Positions 1 through 6,076 of a DNA stretch of 8,866 bases are shown in pieces (within the stretch, counting starts at the first letter, position 1; every line of letters starts with the position of its first letter). The notes beneath the pieces were generated by a model, which worked only from the letters and a program-made list of their open reading frames with translations, was not told the origin of the DNA and searched no databases. The translations under genes were made by a program, and so were the position numbers. The stretch spans positions 1 to 8,866 of the forward strand of contig URRU01000071.1 in assembly GCA_900550335.1 (NCBI GenBank), in the 5' to 3' direction. Source of the DNA: an uncultured Clostridium sp. (GTDB lineage Bacteria > Bacillota > Clostridia > Peptostreptococcales > Peptostreptococcaceae).

Positions 1-26
1 ATTTTAATATTTGTTTTTTAATTTAC

Positions 27-54
27 TTATTTCTTTTTATGGGTATATTATAAT
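27..54 (+). promoter_or_regulatory. Possible sigma-A promoter for the Crp/Fnr regulator gene
   Basis: A perfect TATAAT lies at 49-54. The -35 side is poor: TTATTT at 27-32 with a 16-base spacer is the best I can find in this T-rich stretch. If it is used, transcription would start near 61 and the palindrome at 74-89 would sit just downstream of the start, a position fit for repression. A second -10-like hexamer, TATAAA at 93-98, would place the palindrome between -35 and -10. Sequence alone does not decide between them. Confidence 0.3.
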
Positions 55-73
55 AGAATCAATCAAATACTTA

Positions 74-89
74 TGTTGTTTTTACAACA
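74..89. promoter_or_regulatory. Palindromic operator upstream of the regulator gene
   Basis: TGTTGT-TTTT-ACAACA has 6-base arms in perfect inverted symmetry around a 4-base spacer. It is part of an 18-base stretch (71-88) repeated exactly at 2528-2545 upstream of hcp. Two-fold symmetric sites of the TTGT-N-ACAA type are typical of Crp/Fnr dimers, and the only such regulator in the window starts 39 bases downstream. I infer autoregulation, more likely repression than activation because the site lies close to or downstream of the candidate promoters. Confidence 0.6.
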
Positions 90-127
90 CTTTATAAATA
101 TTTTATAGACTGAAAGGAATTAATCTT

Positions 128-814
128 ATGAATACAATAACTAACTCTGATATAAATGCTATAAAAAACTCAATTATATTTAAAGATATAGACGAAAAAG
201 ATATTCTTCCTATGCTTGGATGTCTTTCTCCAACAAAAAAATCTTATAAAAAAGGCTCTTATATATTAAATCAAGGAGAGTACATCGACTTTGTTTGTCT
301 AATTATCTCTGGATCTGTAAGGATAGAAAACATAGATATTTGGGGAAATAGAAAAATAATGTCTGAACTGACTAAAAGTGATATATTTGCCGAGAGTTAT
401 GCCTGTGTTACCAACGAACCTCTTATGGTTGATGCTATAGCCTCATCAGATTGTGTAATTCTAACTATGAATATGAATAAAGTTATGACTACATGTCCCT
501 CATCTTGCAACTTCCATAATAAATTAATAAAAAATATGCTTTCTGTTTTTGCAATGAAAAATATCGCATTCACTAGAAAAATAGAGCATATCACTCAAAA
601 GAATACTAGAGAAAAAGTACTCTCTTATCTAAATTACATGTCCTCAAAGTTTGGATCTACTTCTTTTGAAATTCCATTTAATCGTCAGCAGCTTGCAGAC
701 TACCTATCTGTTGAGAGAAGTGCACTATCATCAGAATTATCTAAAATGCAAGCAGATGGATTAATATCGTATAAGAAAAATAAATTTACTTTGCATATAA
801 AAAGAGAGCAGTAA
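128..814 (+). CDS. Crp/Fnr-family transcriptional regulator, HcpR-like
   Basis: A 228-residue protein of normal length for the family. Residues about 15-130 form the cyclic-nucleotide-binding-like beta barrel, with the family's KKGSYILNQGE and ISGSVRIE stretches. A long dimer helix follows (about 130-157), then a Crp-type winged helix at about 160-224, with the helix-turn-helix in RQQLADYLSVERSALSSEL (186-204). The FNR N-terminal cysteine cluster is absent. The cysteines (32, 57, 93, 109, 123, 127) are scattered, so a 4Fe-4S sensor of the FNR kind is unlikely; haem or another NO-responsive ligand, as known for some HcpR proteins, is possible but not visible here. The start is ATG 128, preceded by AAAGG at 114-118. 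The gene is convergent with hcp, and both upstream regions carry the same palindrome. I infer that it controls hcp and itself in response to nitrosative or redox stress. Family assignment is firm; the HcpR role rests on context. Confidence 0.88.
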   Translation: MNTITNSDINAIKNSIIFKDIDEKDILPMLGCLSPTKKSYKKGSYILNQGEYIDFVCLIISGSVRIENIDIWGNRKIMSELTKSDIFAESYACVTNEPLMVDAIASSDCVILTMNMNKVMTTCPSSCNFHNKLIKNMLSVFAMKNIAFTRKIEHITQKNTREKVLSYLNYMSSKFGSTSFEIPFNRQQLADYLSVERSALSSELSKMQADGLISYKKNKFTLHIKREQ

Positions 815-831
815 AATTCTGCTCCCTTTTT
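799..831. terminator. Bidirectional terminator between the regulator and hcp
   Basis: The stem GAGCAG (806-811) / CTGCTC (819-824) has a 7-base loop and extends outward past one A-C mismatch (805/825) into a G-C pair and an A-run/T-run. On + the hairpin is followed by TTTTT at 827-831; on - the A-run at 799-803 becomes a T-run, so either strand would give a classic intrinsic terminator. The regulator's TAA stop (812-814) lies in the loop. The hcp stop is at 836-838, just outside. Confidence 0.85.
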
Positions 832-835
832 ATAT

Positions 836-2470
836 CTATTTTATTAATTTTTCTATATCTTCTTCAACTGTTCCTATTCCCGCAATTCCAAAGTTTTCAA
901 CCAAGAACTTAGCAGTATTTTCTGATAAGAATGCTGGTAATGTTGGTCCTAAGTGTATATTTTTTACTCCAAGATATAATAGTGAAAGTAGTACTATTAC
1001 AGCCTTTTGTTCATACCAAGCTATATTATAAACTATTGGAAGTTCATTTATATCATCTAAACCAAATACCTCCTGCAGTTTCATAGCTATAACTGCTAAA
1101 GAATATGAATCGTTGCACTGACCTGCATCTAGCACTCTCGGTATTCCGCCTATATCTCCTAAATTTAATTTATTGTATCTATACTTGGCACATCCAGCAG
1201 TTAAAATCACAGTATCCTTAGGTAGAGATTTTGCAAATTCTGTATAGTAGCTTCTTCCTTTCTGTCTTCCGTCACATCCTGCCATAACAACGAATTTTTT
1301 AATTGGTCCTGATTTGACAGCATCTACAATCTTATCTGCAAGTGCAATTACCTGATTATGTGCAAAACCACCAACTATTTCCCCAGTTTCTATTTCTTTT
1401 GGAGAATTACATCTTTTCGCATGTTCTATTATTTCACTAAAATCTTTTTCTTCTCCGTATCCACCTTCTATATGTCTACATCCTTCAAAACCTACTGCAC
1501 CAGTTGTATATACTCTATCCTTATAACTTTCACTCGGTGGCACTAGACAATTTGTTGTAAGAAGTATTGGACCGTTGAATGATTCAAACTCTTCTTTCTG
1601 TTTCCACCAAGCATTTCCATAATTTCCAACAAAGTGATCATACTTTTTAAACTCTGGATAATAATTTGCTGGTAACATTTCTGAATGAGTATAAACATCT
1701 ACTCCTGTTCCATCAGTCTGTTTTAAAAGTTGTTCCATATCTTTTAAATCATGTCCAGAAACTAGTATAGCTGGATTACTTCTAACACCTATATTAACTT
1801 TTGTTATCTCAGGATTTCCATAAGATATAGTATTGGCATTGTCTAGAAGTGCCATTGAATCTACTCCAAACTTACCTGTTTCCATAGTTAAATCTATTAA
1901 ATCCTGTAAAGTTAAGTTATCATCTGTTGTAGCTGTAAGTGCCTTCTGTAGAAATGCGTCTATTTCACTATTTTCAAAACCTAAAACACCTGCATGTTTT
2001 AAATACGCAGCCATACCTTTTAATCCGTATATTATAAGCTCTCTAAGGCTTCTAATATCTTCGTTTTCCGTATCTAAAACTCCGACATTCTCTGATTTTT
2101 CTCTTAGTTCAGCCTCATCTTTTGAATAATAAACTGCATACTCTGAAAGTACACTTCTATCGTCTAATTTAGATATAAGTTCTTCTTTTATATCCATAAT
2201 AGATTTAACCTTATTTAATATAACTTTGTCGTCAAAGTTTGCATTTGTTATCGTTGTAAATAACGCATCCCTTATAATTCTATTTACCTCTACATCAACT
2301 TCCTTATTTTCTTTTCTAAGATTTGTAGTAACCTCAGAGATTCCCTTTGTTGTATATATAAGTAAATCTTGAAGATTTGCAGTAGCTGCCTTCTTTCCAC
2401 AAACTCCATTTATAGTACATCCTGAACATCCAGCAGTTTCTTGACACTGGAAGCAAAACATTTTATTCAT
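836..2470 (-). CDS. hcp: Hybrid cluster protein (Hcp; hydroxylamine/NO reductase), class I
   Basis: A 544-residue cytoplasmic iron-sulfur protein. It was historically named hydroxylamine reductase; E. coli work supports nitric oxide reduction and protein S-nitrosylation. The N-terminal cluster cysteines C6-X2-C9-X8-C18-X5-C24 fit the anaerobe (class I, 4Fe-4S) pattern rather than the class II spacing of facultative bacteria. All eight ligands of the hybrid 4Fe-2S-2O cluster can be placed by spacing against the Desulfovibrio protein: H240, E264, C308, C399, C427, C452, E487 and K489. Length matches class I, and the helical insert missing in class III is present. The start ATG 2470 follows AGAGGAGG about 8 bases upstream. 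An operator and a -10 box lie upstream (2504-2546). No Hcr-type reductase is adjacent, so the electron donor must be encoded elsewhere. No clear terminator separates it from cobC upstream, so some read-through is possible. Confidence 0.97.
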   Translation of the reverse strand: MNKMFCFQCQETAGCSGCTINGVCGKKAATANLQDLLIYTTKGISEVTTNLRKENKEVDVEVNRIIRDALFTTITNANFDDKVILNKVKSIMDIKEELISKLDDRSVLSEYAVYYSKDEAELREKSENVGVLDTENEDIRSLRELIIYGLKGMAAYLKHAGVLGFENSEIDAFLQKALTATTDDNLTLQDLIDLTMETGKFGVDSMALLDNANTISYGNPEITKVNIGVRSNPAILVSGHDLKDMEQLLKQTDGTGVDVYTHSEMLPANYYPEFKKYDHFVGNYGNAWWKQKEEFESFNGPILLTTNCLVPPSESYKDRVYTTGAVGFEGCRHIEGGYGEEKDFSEIIEHAKRCNSPKEIETGEIVGGFAHNQVIALADKIVDAVKSGPIKKFVVMAGCDGRQKGRSYYTEFAKSLPKDTVILTAGCAKYRYNKLNLGDIGGIPRVLDAGQCNDSYSLAVIAMKLQEVFGLDDINELPIVYNIAWYEQKAVIVLLSLLYLGVKNIHLGPTLPAFLSENTAKFLVENFGIAGIGTVEEDIEKLIK

Positions 2471-2503
2471 AATCTATTCCTCCTCTGTATTGAATGTACT
2501 CTT

Positions 2504-2509
2504 ATCTTA
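2504..2509 (-). promoter_or_regulatory. hcp: Predicted -10 box of the hcp promoter
   Basis: On the - strand this reads TAAGAT, with no acceptable -35 hexamer 16-18 bases upstream. With the start near 2497 (an A on -), the centre of the operator at 2531-2546 falls at -41.5. This is the class II activator geometry of Crp/Fnr proteins, in which the bound dimer replaces the -35 contact. The resulting leader would be about 26 bases, ending in the strong ribosome binding site AGAGGAGG at 2479-2486. Confidence 0.5.
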
Positions 2510-2530
2510 CATCAACAAGGAAATTATTTA

Positions 2531-2546
2531 TGTTGTTTTTACAACG
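2531..2546. promoter_or_regulatory. Palindromic operator upstream of hcp
   Basis: GTTGT-TTTT-ACAAC (2532-2545) is symmetric with 5-base arms; the outermost pair (T2531/G2546) is mismatched, unlike the copy at 74-89. The 18 bases at 2528-2545 are identical to 71-88. Such a match in the upstream regions of exactly the regulator and its convergent neighbour is unlikely to be chance and marks the probable binding site of the Crp/Fnr protein encoded at 128-814. Confidence 0.7.
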
Positions 2547-2596
2547 CTTTTAATTTTTATTTTTCTATATATAAATTTCTATAGGCTATATTTATT

Positions 2597-3208
2597 TTAG
2601 TAATTTAATTTTGTAAGTACTGAAAATCCATAATCGTATTCTAAAACAGTAATTTTAGCATTTTCTATTTTAAAGTTCCAATGATTTTCCAACTTCCCAC
2701 AAAGCATATAAGAAAGTATATTTCTAATACTTCCACCATGTGCACAAATTATAGCTGTGCTACCATCTTCCATATCTTTTAAAATATACTCTACAGCTCT
2801 TTTATTCTTTTCATACGCTTCAATTGCATTTTCTCCATTTAGATATCTATAATCAAAGCCTTCCGAACAAAGCTTATCGTACTCTTTTGGATATTCATTT
2901 CTTATCCATTCAAAAGTTTTTCCTTCAAAATCACCAAAATCTATCTCTCCAAGATCTTTAATTTTTATAATCTCTAAATTTTCTAAATAAGCTATATCTT
3001 TAACTGTTTCTTCTGTCCTCTTAGATTCTGAAACATATAATTTTGAAAATTTCCAACCCTCTTCTTGTTTTAGTTTTTCTATTTTATCTTTTAAGCAAAC
3101 AATCTCCAACTTTCCTTTTTCACTTATATCTGTTTCCATGCTCCCACAAAGTAGTCCTTTCTCGTTGGCTACAGTAGATGCGTGCCTAATTAAAATTAAT
3201 CTCTTCAT
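2597..3208 (-). CDS. cobC: Alpha-ribazole-5'-phosphate phosphatase (histidine phosphatase family)
   Basis: A 203-residue member of the histidine phosphatase (phosphoglycerate mutase-like) superfamily. The phosphoenzyme motif is LIRHAST with R8-H9; the family more often has RHG, and here the third residue is Ala. Other expected active-site residues are R64 in SESKRTEET, E88 in LGEIDFGDFEG, and H157 in CAHGGSIR. In the cobalamin pathway CobC removes the 5' phosphate of alpha-ribazole phosphate (or of cobalamin phosphate). General phosphatases share the fold, so the CobC call rests largely on its place as the last gene of cobT-cobU-cobS-cobC, 11 bases after cobS. The start ATG 3208 lacks a strong ribosome binding site (AGAGAT only), which suggests translational coupling to cobS. 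No convincing terminator follows. Confidence 0.88.
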   Translation of the reverse strand: MKRLILIRHASTVANEKGLLCGSMETDISEKGKLEIVCLKDKIEKLKQEEGWKFSKLYVSESKRTEETVKDIAYLENLEIIKIKDLGEIDFGDFEGKTFEWIRNEYPKEYDKLCSEGFDYRYLNGENAIEAYEKNKRAVEYILKDMEDGSTAIICAHGGSIRNILSYMLCGKLENHWNFKIENAKITVLEYDYGFSVLTKLNY

Positions 3209-3219
3209 AATTTATATCT

Positions 3220-4011
3220 CTAGAAAAGAAGTACTGCTGTAAAATACACAACTAGTATAAATACAACTTCTGCCACTTCTATTCCACATCCTAGTACATC
3301 GCCAGTTATTCCACCTATCTTCTTATTAGAACTTCTCTTAATTAGAAGTATTGCAATAGCTGCAACAACTATACCTATTCCTATACATTCCATAGGTGCG
3401 TACATACCTGCTACATTCATTCCATTTATTATATATAAAAATCCTGCTGATAGGATTAAAGTGTATACTAAACCAACTATAATCATAGGCATTGTAGCTT
3501 TTCCAATGAATACATTTCCCATTCCGTTTTCTCTAGGGCTTTCAGTCTTTCTAGCAAGTAAAATTACAACTAATCTTGAAACCATTGGCATTATCGCTAT
3601 CATATAAGACATTCCCCGGTTTAAAAATGTAACAATAACACCTATTTTTATAAGTATTGTAAACATAATGGCAAGTAGAGAATTTGTTCCTAGTCTAGAA
3701 TCCTTCATTATTTCCAGCATTCTATCCTTATCTCTATTGCTAAAAAATGCATCTGCTGTATCTCCAAGTCCGTCTATATGAAGTCCTCCTGTTAGAAATA
3801 CCTCTGTAAATACAGCTATTATAGCTATTACAAGGGCATCACTTGGAAAGATTACTCCAGCTAAAAGACTCACAAGATACGTTATTATACCTATAATAAA
3901 TCCAACTAGCGGAAAATAATACATACCTTTATGGAATTCTTCATCAAATTCTCCACCAGTTTTAACAGGTATTCTGGTCAAGAACCCTAAAGTTCCTAAA
4001 AATCTTTTCAT
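3220..4011 (-). CDS. cobS: Adenosylcobinamide-GDP ribazoletransferase (cobalamin synthase)
   Basis: A 263-residue integral membrane enzyme that joins adenosylcobinamide-GDP with alpha-ribazole or its phosphate to give adenosylcobalamin (phosphate), the final assembly step. The conserved acidic motif HIDGLGDTADAF (78-89, with D80, D84 and D87), which binds the divalent metal, is intact, as is MKDSRLGTNSLLAI (102-115). About six to seven hydrophobic segments can be seen, roughly at 33-55, 58-75, 113-128, 135-153, 174-195, 208-224 and 244-262. Length is normal for the family. The gene follows cobU after a 53-base gap that holds no terminator hairpin I can see. GAAAGG and GGGAT precede ATG 4011, and an in-frame TGA shortly upstream rules out a longer N-terminus. 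Confidence 0.96.
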   Translation of the reverse strand: MKRFLGTLGFLTRIPVKTGGEFDEEFHKGMYYFPLVGFIIGIITYLVSLLAGVIFPSDALVIAIIAVFTEVFLTGGLHIDGLGDTADAFFSNRDKDRMLEIMKDSRLGTNSLLAIMFTILIKIGVIVTFLNRGMSYMIAIMPMVSRLVVILLARKTESPRENGMGNVFIGKATMPMIIVGLVYTLILSAGFLYIINGMNVAGMYAPMECIGIGIVVAAIAILLIKRSSNKKIGGITGDVLGCGIEVAEVVFILVVYFTAVLLF

Positions 4012-4064
4012 ATATATCCCAACCTTTCAAATTTCTTTTGTGAATAAGTCTAGCACCTCAACCT

Positions 4065-4622
4065 TTATTTTATCTTAACAGGGATTCCGCTAATTACTAA
4101 ATATGCTTCATCGCTATTTGATGCTACATATTGGTTAATTTTTCCAGCGGTATTTGCATATATTCTACTAAGTTTGTTGTCTGGGACTACACCCATTCCA
4201 ATTTCATTAGTTACAAATACAAAGTATAGCTCTGTATTTCGTATTTCTTCAATTAGCTTTTCAAACTGGTTGAATATATACTCATCCATCTTTTCTAATT
4301 CTTCATTTGAAAGATCCTGTGGATTCATATCATATTTAAACATTAAATTATTTACCATAAGCGTTATGCAATCAAGCATAACTGTATCACATTCTTTTGA
4401 TACATTTTCTATTATTTTAAATACATCCTCATAAAGTTCGTATGTTGTCCAATTAGAAGGTCTTCTCTCTTTATGTAATCTAACCTTTTCTTTCATCTCA
4501 TCATCAAAAGGAATTGATGTAGCTATGTATCCTGTTCTATTGTCCTTTTCTATACATAAAGATTCTGCAAAAGCACTTTTCCCAGACTTTGCCCCTCCTG
4601 TTATAAAAACTATATTACTCAT
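4065..4622 (-). CDS. cobU: Adenosylcobinamide kinase / adenosylcobinamide-phosphate guanylyltransferase
   Basis: A 185-residue bifunctional cytoplasmic enzyme that phosphorylates adenosylcobinamide and then transfers GMP to form adenosylcobinamide-GDP, the substrate of CobS. The P-loop GGAKSGKS is at 9-16. H50 in RLHKERRPSNW corresponds to the guanylylated histidine (His46 in the Salmonella enzyme). DCITLMVNNLM and the C-terminal VTNEIGMGVVPDNKLSRIY blocks are typical of CobU/CobP. Length is normal and all key residues are present. The ATG abuts the TAA stop of cobT with no base between (TAA-ATG), and the nearest purine-rich site lies inside the end of cobT, so translation is probably coupled. 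Confidence 0.97.
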   Translation of the reverse strand: MSNIVFITGGAKSGKSAFAESLCIEKDNRTGYIATSIPFDDEMKEKVRLHKERRPSNWTTYELYEDVFKIIENVSKECDTVMLDCITLMVNNLMFKYDMNPQDLSNEELEKMDEYIFNQFEKLIEEIRNTELYFVFVTNEIGMGVVPDNKLSRIYANTAGKINQYVASNSDEAYLVISGIPVKIK

Positions 4623-5669
4623 TTAAATTTTCATACCTACTTCCTCAAATGTAGCCATATTATTGTAAGTATAGATAGATGCATCTATAACATTAAATGC
4701 TAATGCTGCACCACTACCTTCTCCAAGTCTCATATTCATATTTAAAATAGGCTCAAGCTTTAATAGTTCAAGTGCCGCATCACTTCCTGGCTCATCTGAT
4801 TTATGAGAGGCTATTAGATAATCTCTTGTTCCAGGATTTATTTTGTATGCTATAAGTGCAGCCGCATAAGATATATATCCATCTATAACTACTGGTATTC
4901 TATTTGCAGCACATCCCATTATAACTCCAGTCATAGCACCTATTTCAAACCCACCTATCTTTTCAAGTACTTCTATACCATCTGTTGGATTAGGGTTGTT
5001 TAACTCTATTGCCTTTCCTATAACTTTTGCTTTATGTTTTATCTTTTCTTCTGATAAACCAGATCCACTTCCTGTTATCTCTTCAGGAAGCTTTCCTGTC
5101 ATAACAGAAATTATCGCTGTACTTGGAGTAGTATTTGCTATACCCATCTCACCAATTCCAATTATTCTATAGTCCTTAACTATACATTCTTCCGCTATTT
5201 CTATTCCTATTTCTATAGACTCTACCGCCTCTTCTCTAGTCATAGCAGGCCCTTTAGCCATATTTGATGTTCCTTTTCTAATTTTCCTATTTATTATTCC
5301 CTCAAGAGGTTCGTCGCAATTAATCCCCACATCTACAGCAACCATATCAGCTCCTGCATATCTAGAAAGCGCTCCAACTCCGCATAATCCCTTTGCAAAA
5401 TTAGGGAACTGTATTTTTGTAATTTCCTGTGAATTAGGTGCAACACCTTCTTCGTATACACCATGGTCTGCACCAAAAGCTATTATTGCTTTTTTAGGTA
5501 TATCAAACTTTTCTGTCTCATATATACCTGCCATCTGTACACAAATATCTTCAACCCTTCCTAGACTTCCTTTTGGATGAATAAGATTATTCCATCTATC
5601 CTGGGCTGCATCCATACTCCTCTTATTAAGAGGATAAATATTTCTTGAAATACTGCTCAGTAAATTCAT
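4623..5669 (-). CDS. cobT: Nicotinate-nucleotide--dimethylbenzimidazole phosphoribosyltransferase
   Basis: First gene of the cobalamin nucleotide-loop operon. CobT transfers the phosphoribosyl group of nicotinate mononucleotide to dimethylbenzimidazole (or another lower-ligand base), yielding alpha-ribazole phosphate. Motifs seen include GADHGVYEEGVAPNSQEIT, GEMGIANTTPSTAI and the catalytic block RLGEGSGAALAF. An upstream GTG at 5678 would add three residues, but it lies inside the ribosome binding site AGAGGTGGAG (5673-5682). The ATG at 5669, five to seven bases beyond that site, is therefore preferred and gives 348 residues. With this start the catalytic glutamate is residue 317, the number used for the Salmonella enzyme. 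An extended -10 promoter lies 58 bases upstream. Anaerobes often load bases other than dimethylbenzimidazole; the sequence does not reveal the substrate. Confidence 0.96.
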   Translation of the reverse strand: MNLLSSISRNIYPLNKRSMDAAQDRWNNLIHPKGSLGRVEDICVQMAGIYETEKFDIPKKAIIAFGADHGVYEEGVAPNSQEITKIQFPNFAKGLCGVGALSRYAGADMVAVDVGINCDEPLEGIINRKIRKGTSNMAKGPAMTREEAVESIEIGIEIAEECIVKDYRIIGIGEMGIANTTPSTAIISVMTGKLPEEITGSGSGLSEEKIKHKAKVIGKAIELNNPNPTDGIEVLEKIGGFEIGAMTGVIMGCAANRIPVVIDGYISYAAALIAYKINPGTRDYLIASHKSDEPGSDAALELLKLEPILNMNMRLGEGSGAALAFNVIDASIYTYNNMATFEEVGMKI

Positions 5670-5726
5670 TTTCTCCACCTCTAAAATAATTATTCTTTTA
5701 TTATATTTTATTTATAACATATTTTT

Positions 5727-5755
5727 ATTATAACAATAAATCAAAGAACTGCCAC
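5727..5755 (-). promoter_or_regulatory. Sigma-A promoter of the cobTUSC operon
   Basis: On the - strand the -10 is a perfect TATAAT (5732-5727) preceded by TG and one base, forming an extended -10 (TGTTATAAT). A -35-like GTGGCA (5755-5750) lies 17 bases upstream, matching four of six consensus positions. Predicted start is near 5720, giving a leader of about 50 bases with no room for a cobalamin riboswitch. A second TATAAT at 5705-5700 has no usable -35. The -35 lies within the hairpin at 5745-5777. Confidence 0.6.
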
Positions 5756-5777
5756 GCATTAATATGCCGACAGTTCT
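5745..5777. terminator. Hairpin terminator after the 41-residue ORF
   Basis: AGAACTG (5745-5751) pairs with CAGTTCT (5771-5777). Inside, further pairs including GCAT/ATGC continue with one bulge and two wobble pairs, closing on a 4-base loop. On - it starts four bases after the stop of the small gene, but its tail is only moderately T-rich (TTTGATTTATTG). On + the tail CTTTTTATTT is better, although no + gene precedes it. The left arm and loop overlap the -35 region and spacer of the cob promoter. Confidence 0.65.
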
Positions 5778-5781
5778 CTTT

Positions 5782-5907
5782 TTATTTAGTAGCTATATAC
5801 TTTTTTAAAAGCTCTAATAGCTCTTTTCTGTCTACCTCAGAGTTATTCTTATTTTGCTTTTTCTTATAATCCTTGAAATATACAATCTTATTCTCGGACT
5901 CTTTCAT
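5782..5907 (-). CDS. Small lysine-rich protein, 41 residues, unknown function
   Basis: ATG 5907 opens a 41-codon frame ending in TAA (5782-5784). It is preceded by GGGAAGTGATC, a long match to the anti-Shine-Dalgarno consensus at good spacing, and followed four bases later by a terminator hairpin. The protein has 11 lysines and 6 glutamates. It begins with a short K-I-V-Y-F-K-D-Y stretch, has a polar middle (residues 15-24) and ends with a probable amphipathic helix (about 24-38, DRKELLELLKKYIA). There is no signal peptide, membrane segment or cysteine. A nearby upstream ATG is out of frame and closes at once. I do not recognise the family. It sits between the S41 peptidase and cobT but appears to be its own transcription unit. 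Confidence 0.65.
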   Translation of the reverse strand: MKESENKIVYFKDYKKKQNKNNSEVDRKELLELLKKYIATK

Positions 5908-6076
5908 AAGATCACTTCCCATTTCATATTAGATTAACTAATAGGATATTTTTTCAGAACAAATCCTTCTGCACTATATTTTATCCCTTTATAGTTGATA
6001 TTCTATATATTTGAGAAATAACCTTTTATTTTATGCATCATTTTAAAATTTATTTTTTATAATGATTTTTTTATTA
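5908..6076. other. AT-rich intergenic region, no gene seen
   Basis: This stretch separates the peptidase stop from the 41-residue ORF. Together with that ORF and its hairpin it makes up the roughly 400-base gap in the larger genes. I see no further ORF with a ribosome binding site, no riboswitch-like structure and no clean promoter, although one for the small gene should lie here: TTGTTC and several TA-rich hexamers occur on - but none at proper spacing. A weak AT-only inverted repeat (ATCATT 6037-6042 / AATGAT 6061-6066) has a T-run only on the + side, so it does not convincingly terminate the peptidase gene. Confidence 0.5.

Noticed and set aside
397..594. Reverse-strand frame of 65 codons inside the regulator gene
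   Set aside because: Antisense shadow of a well-supported gene, with no ribosome binding site and no recognisable protein.
1358..2129. Two + strand frames (62 and 98 codons) inside hcp
   Set aside because: Antisense shadows; composition (F/Y/S-rich) is what the reverse of an AT-rich gene gives.
4174..4434. + strand frame of 86 codons inside cobU
   Set aside because: Antisense shadow of cobU with no initiation signals.
5670..5678. GTG start for cobT giving 351 residues
   Set aside because: The GTG lies inside the AGAGGTGGAG ribosome binding site that properly serves ATG 5669.
6037..6073. AT-only inverted repeat as terminator of the S41 peptidase gene
   Set aside because: The stem is six A-T-rich pairs with a long loop, and the T-run is on the + strand, the wrong side for a - strand gene.
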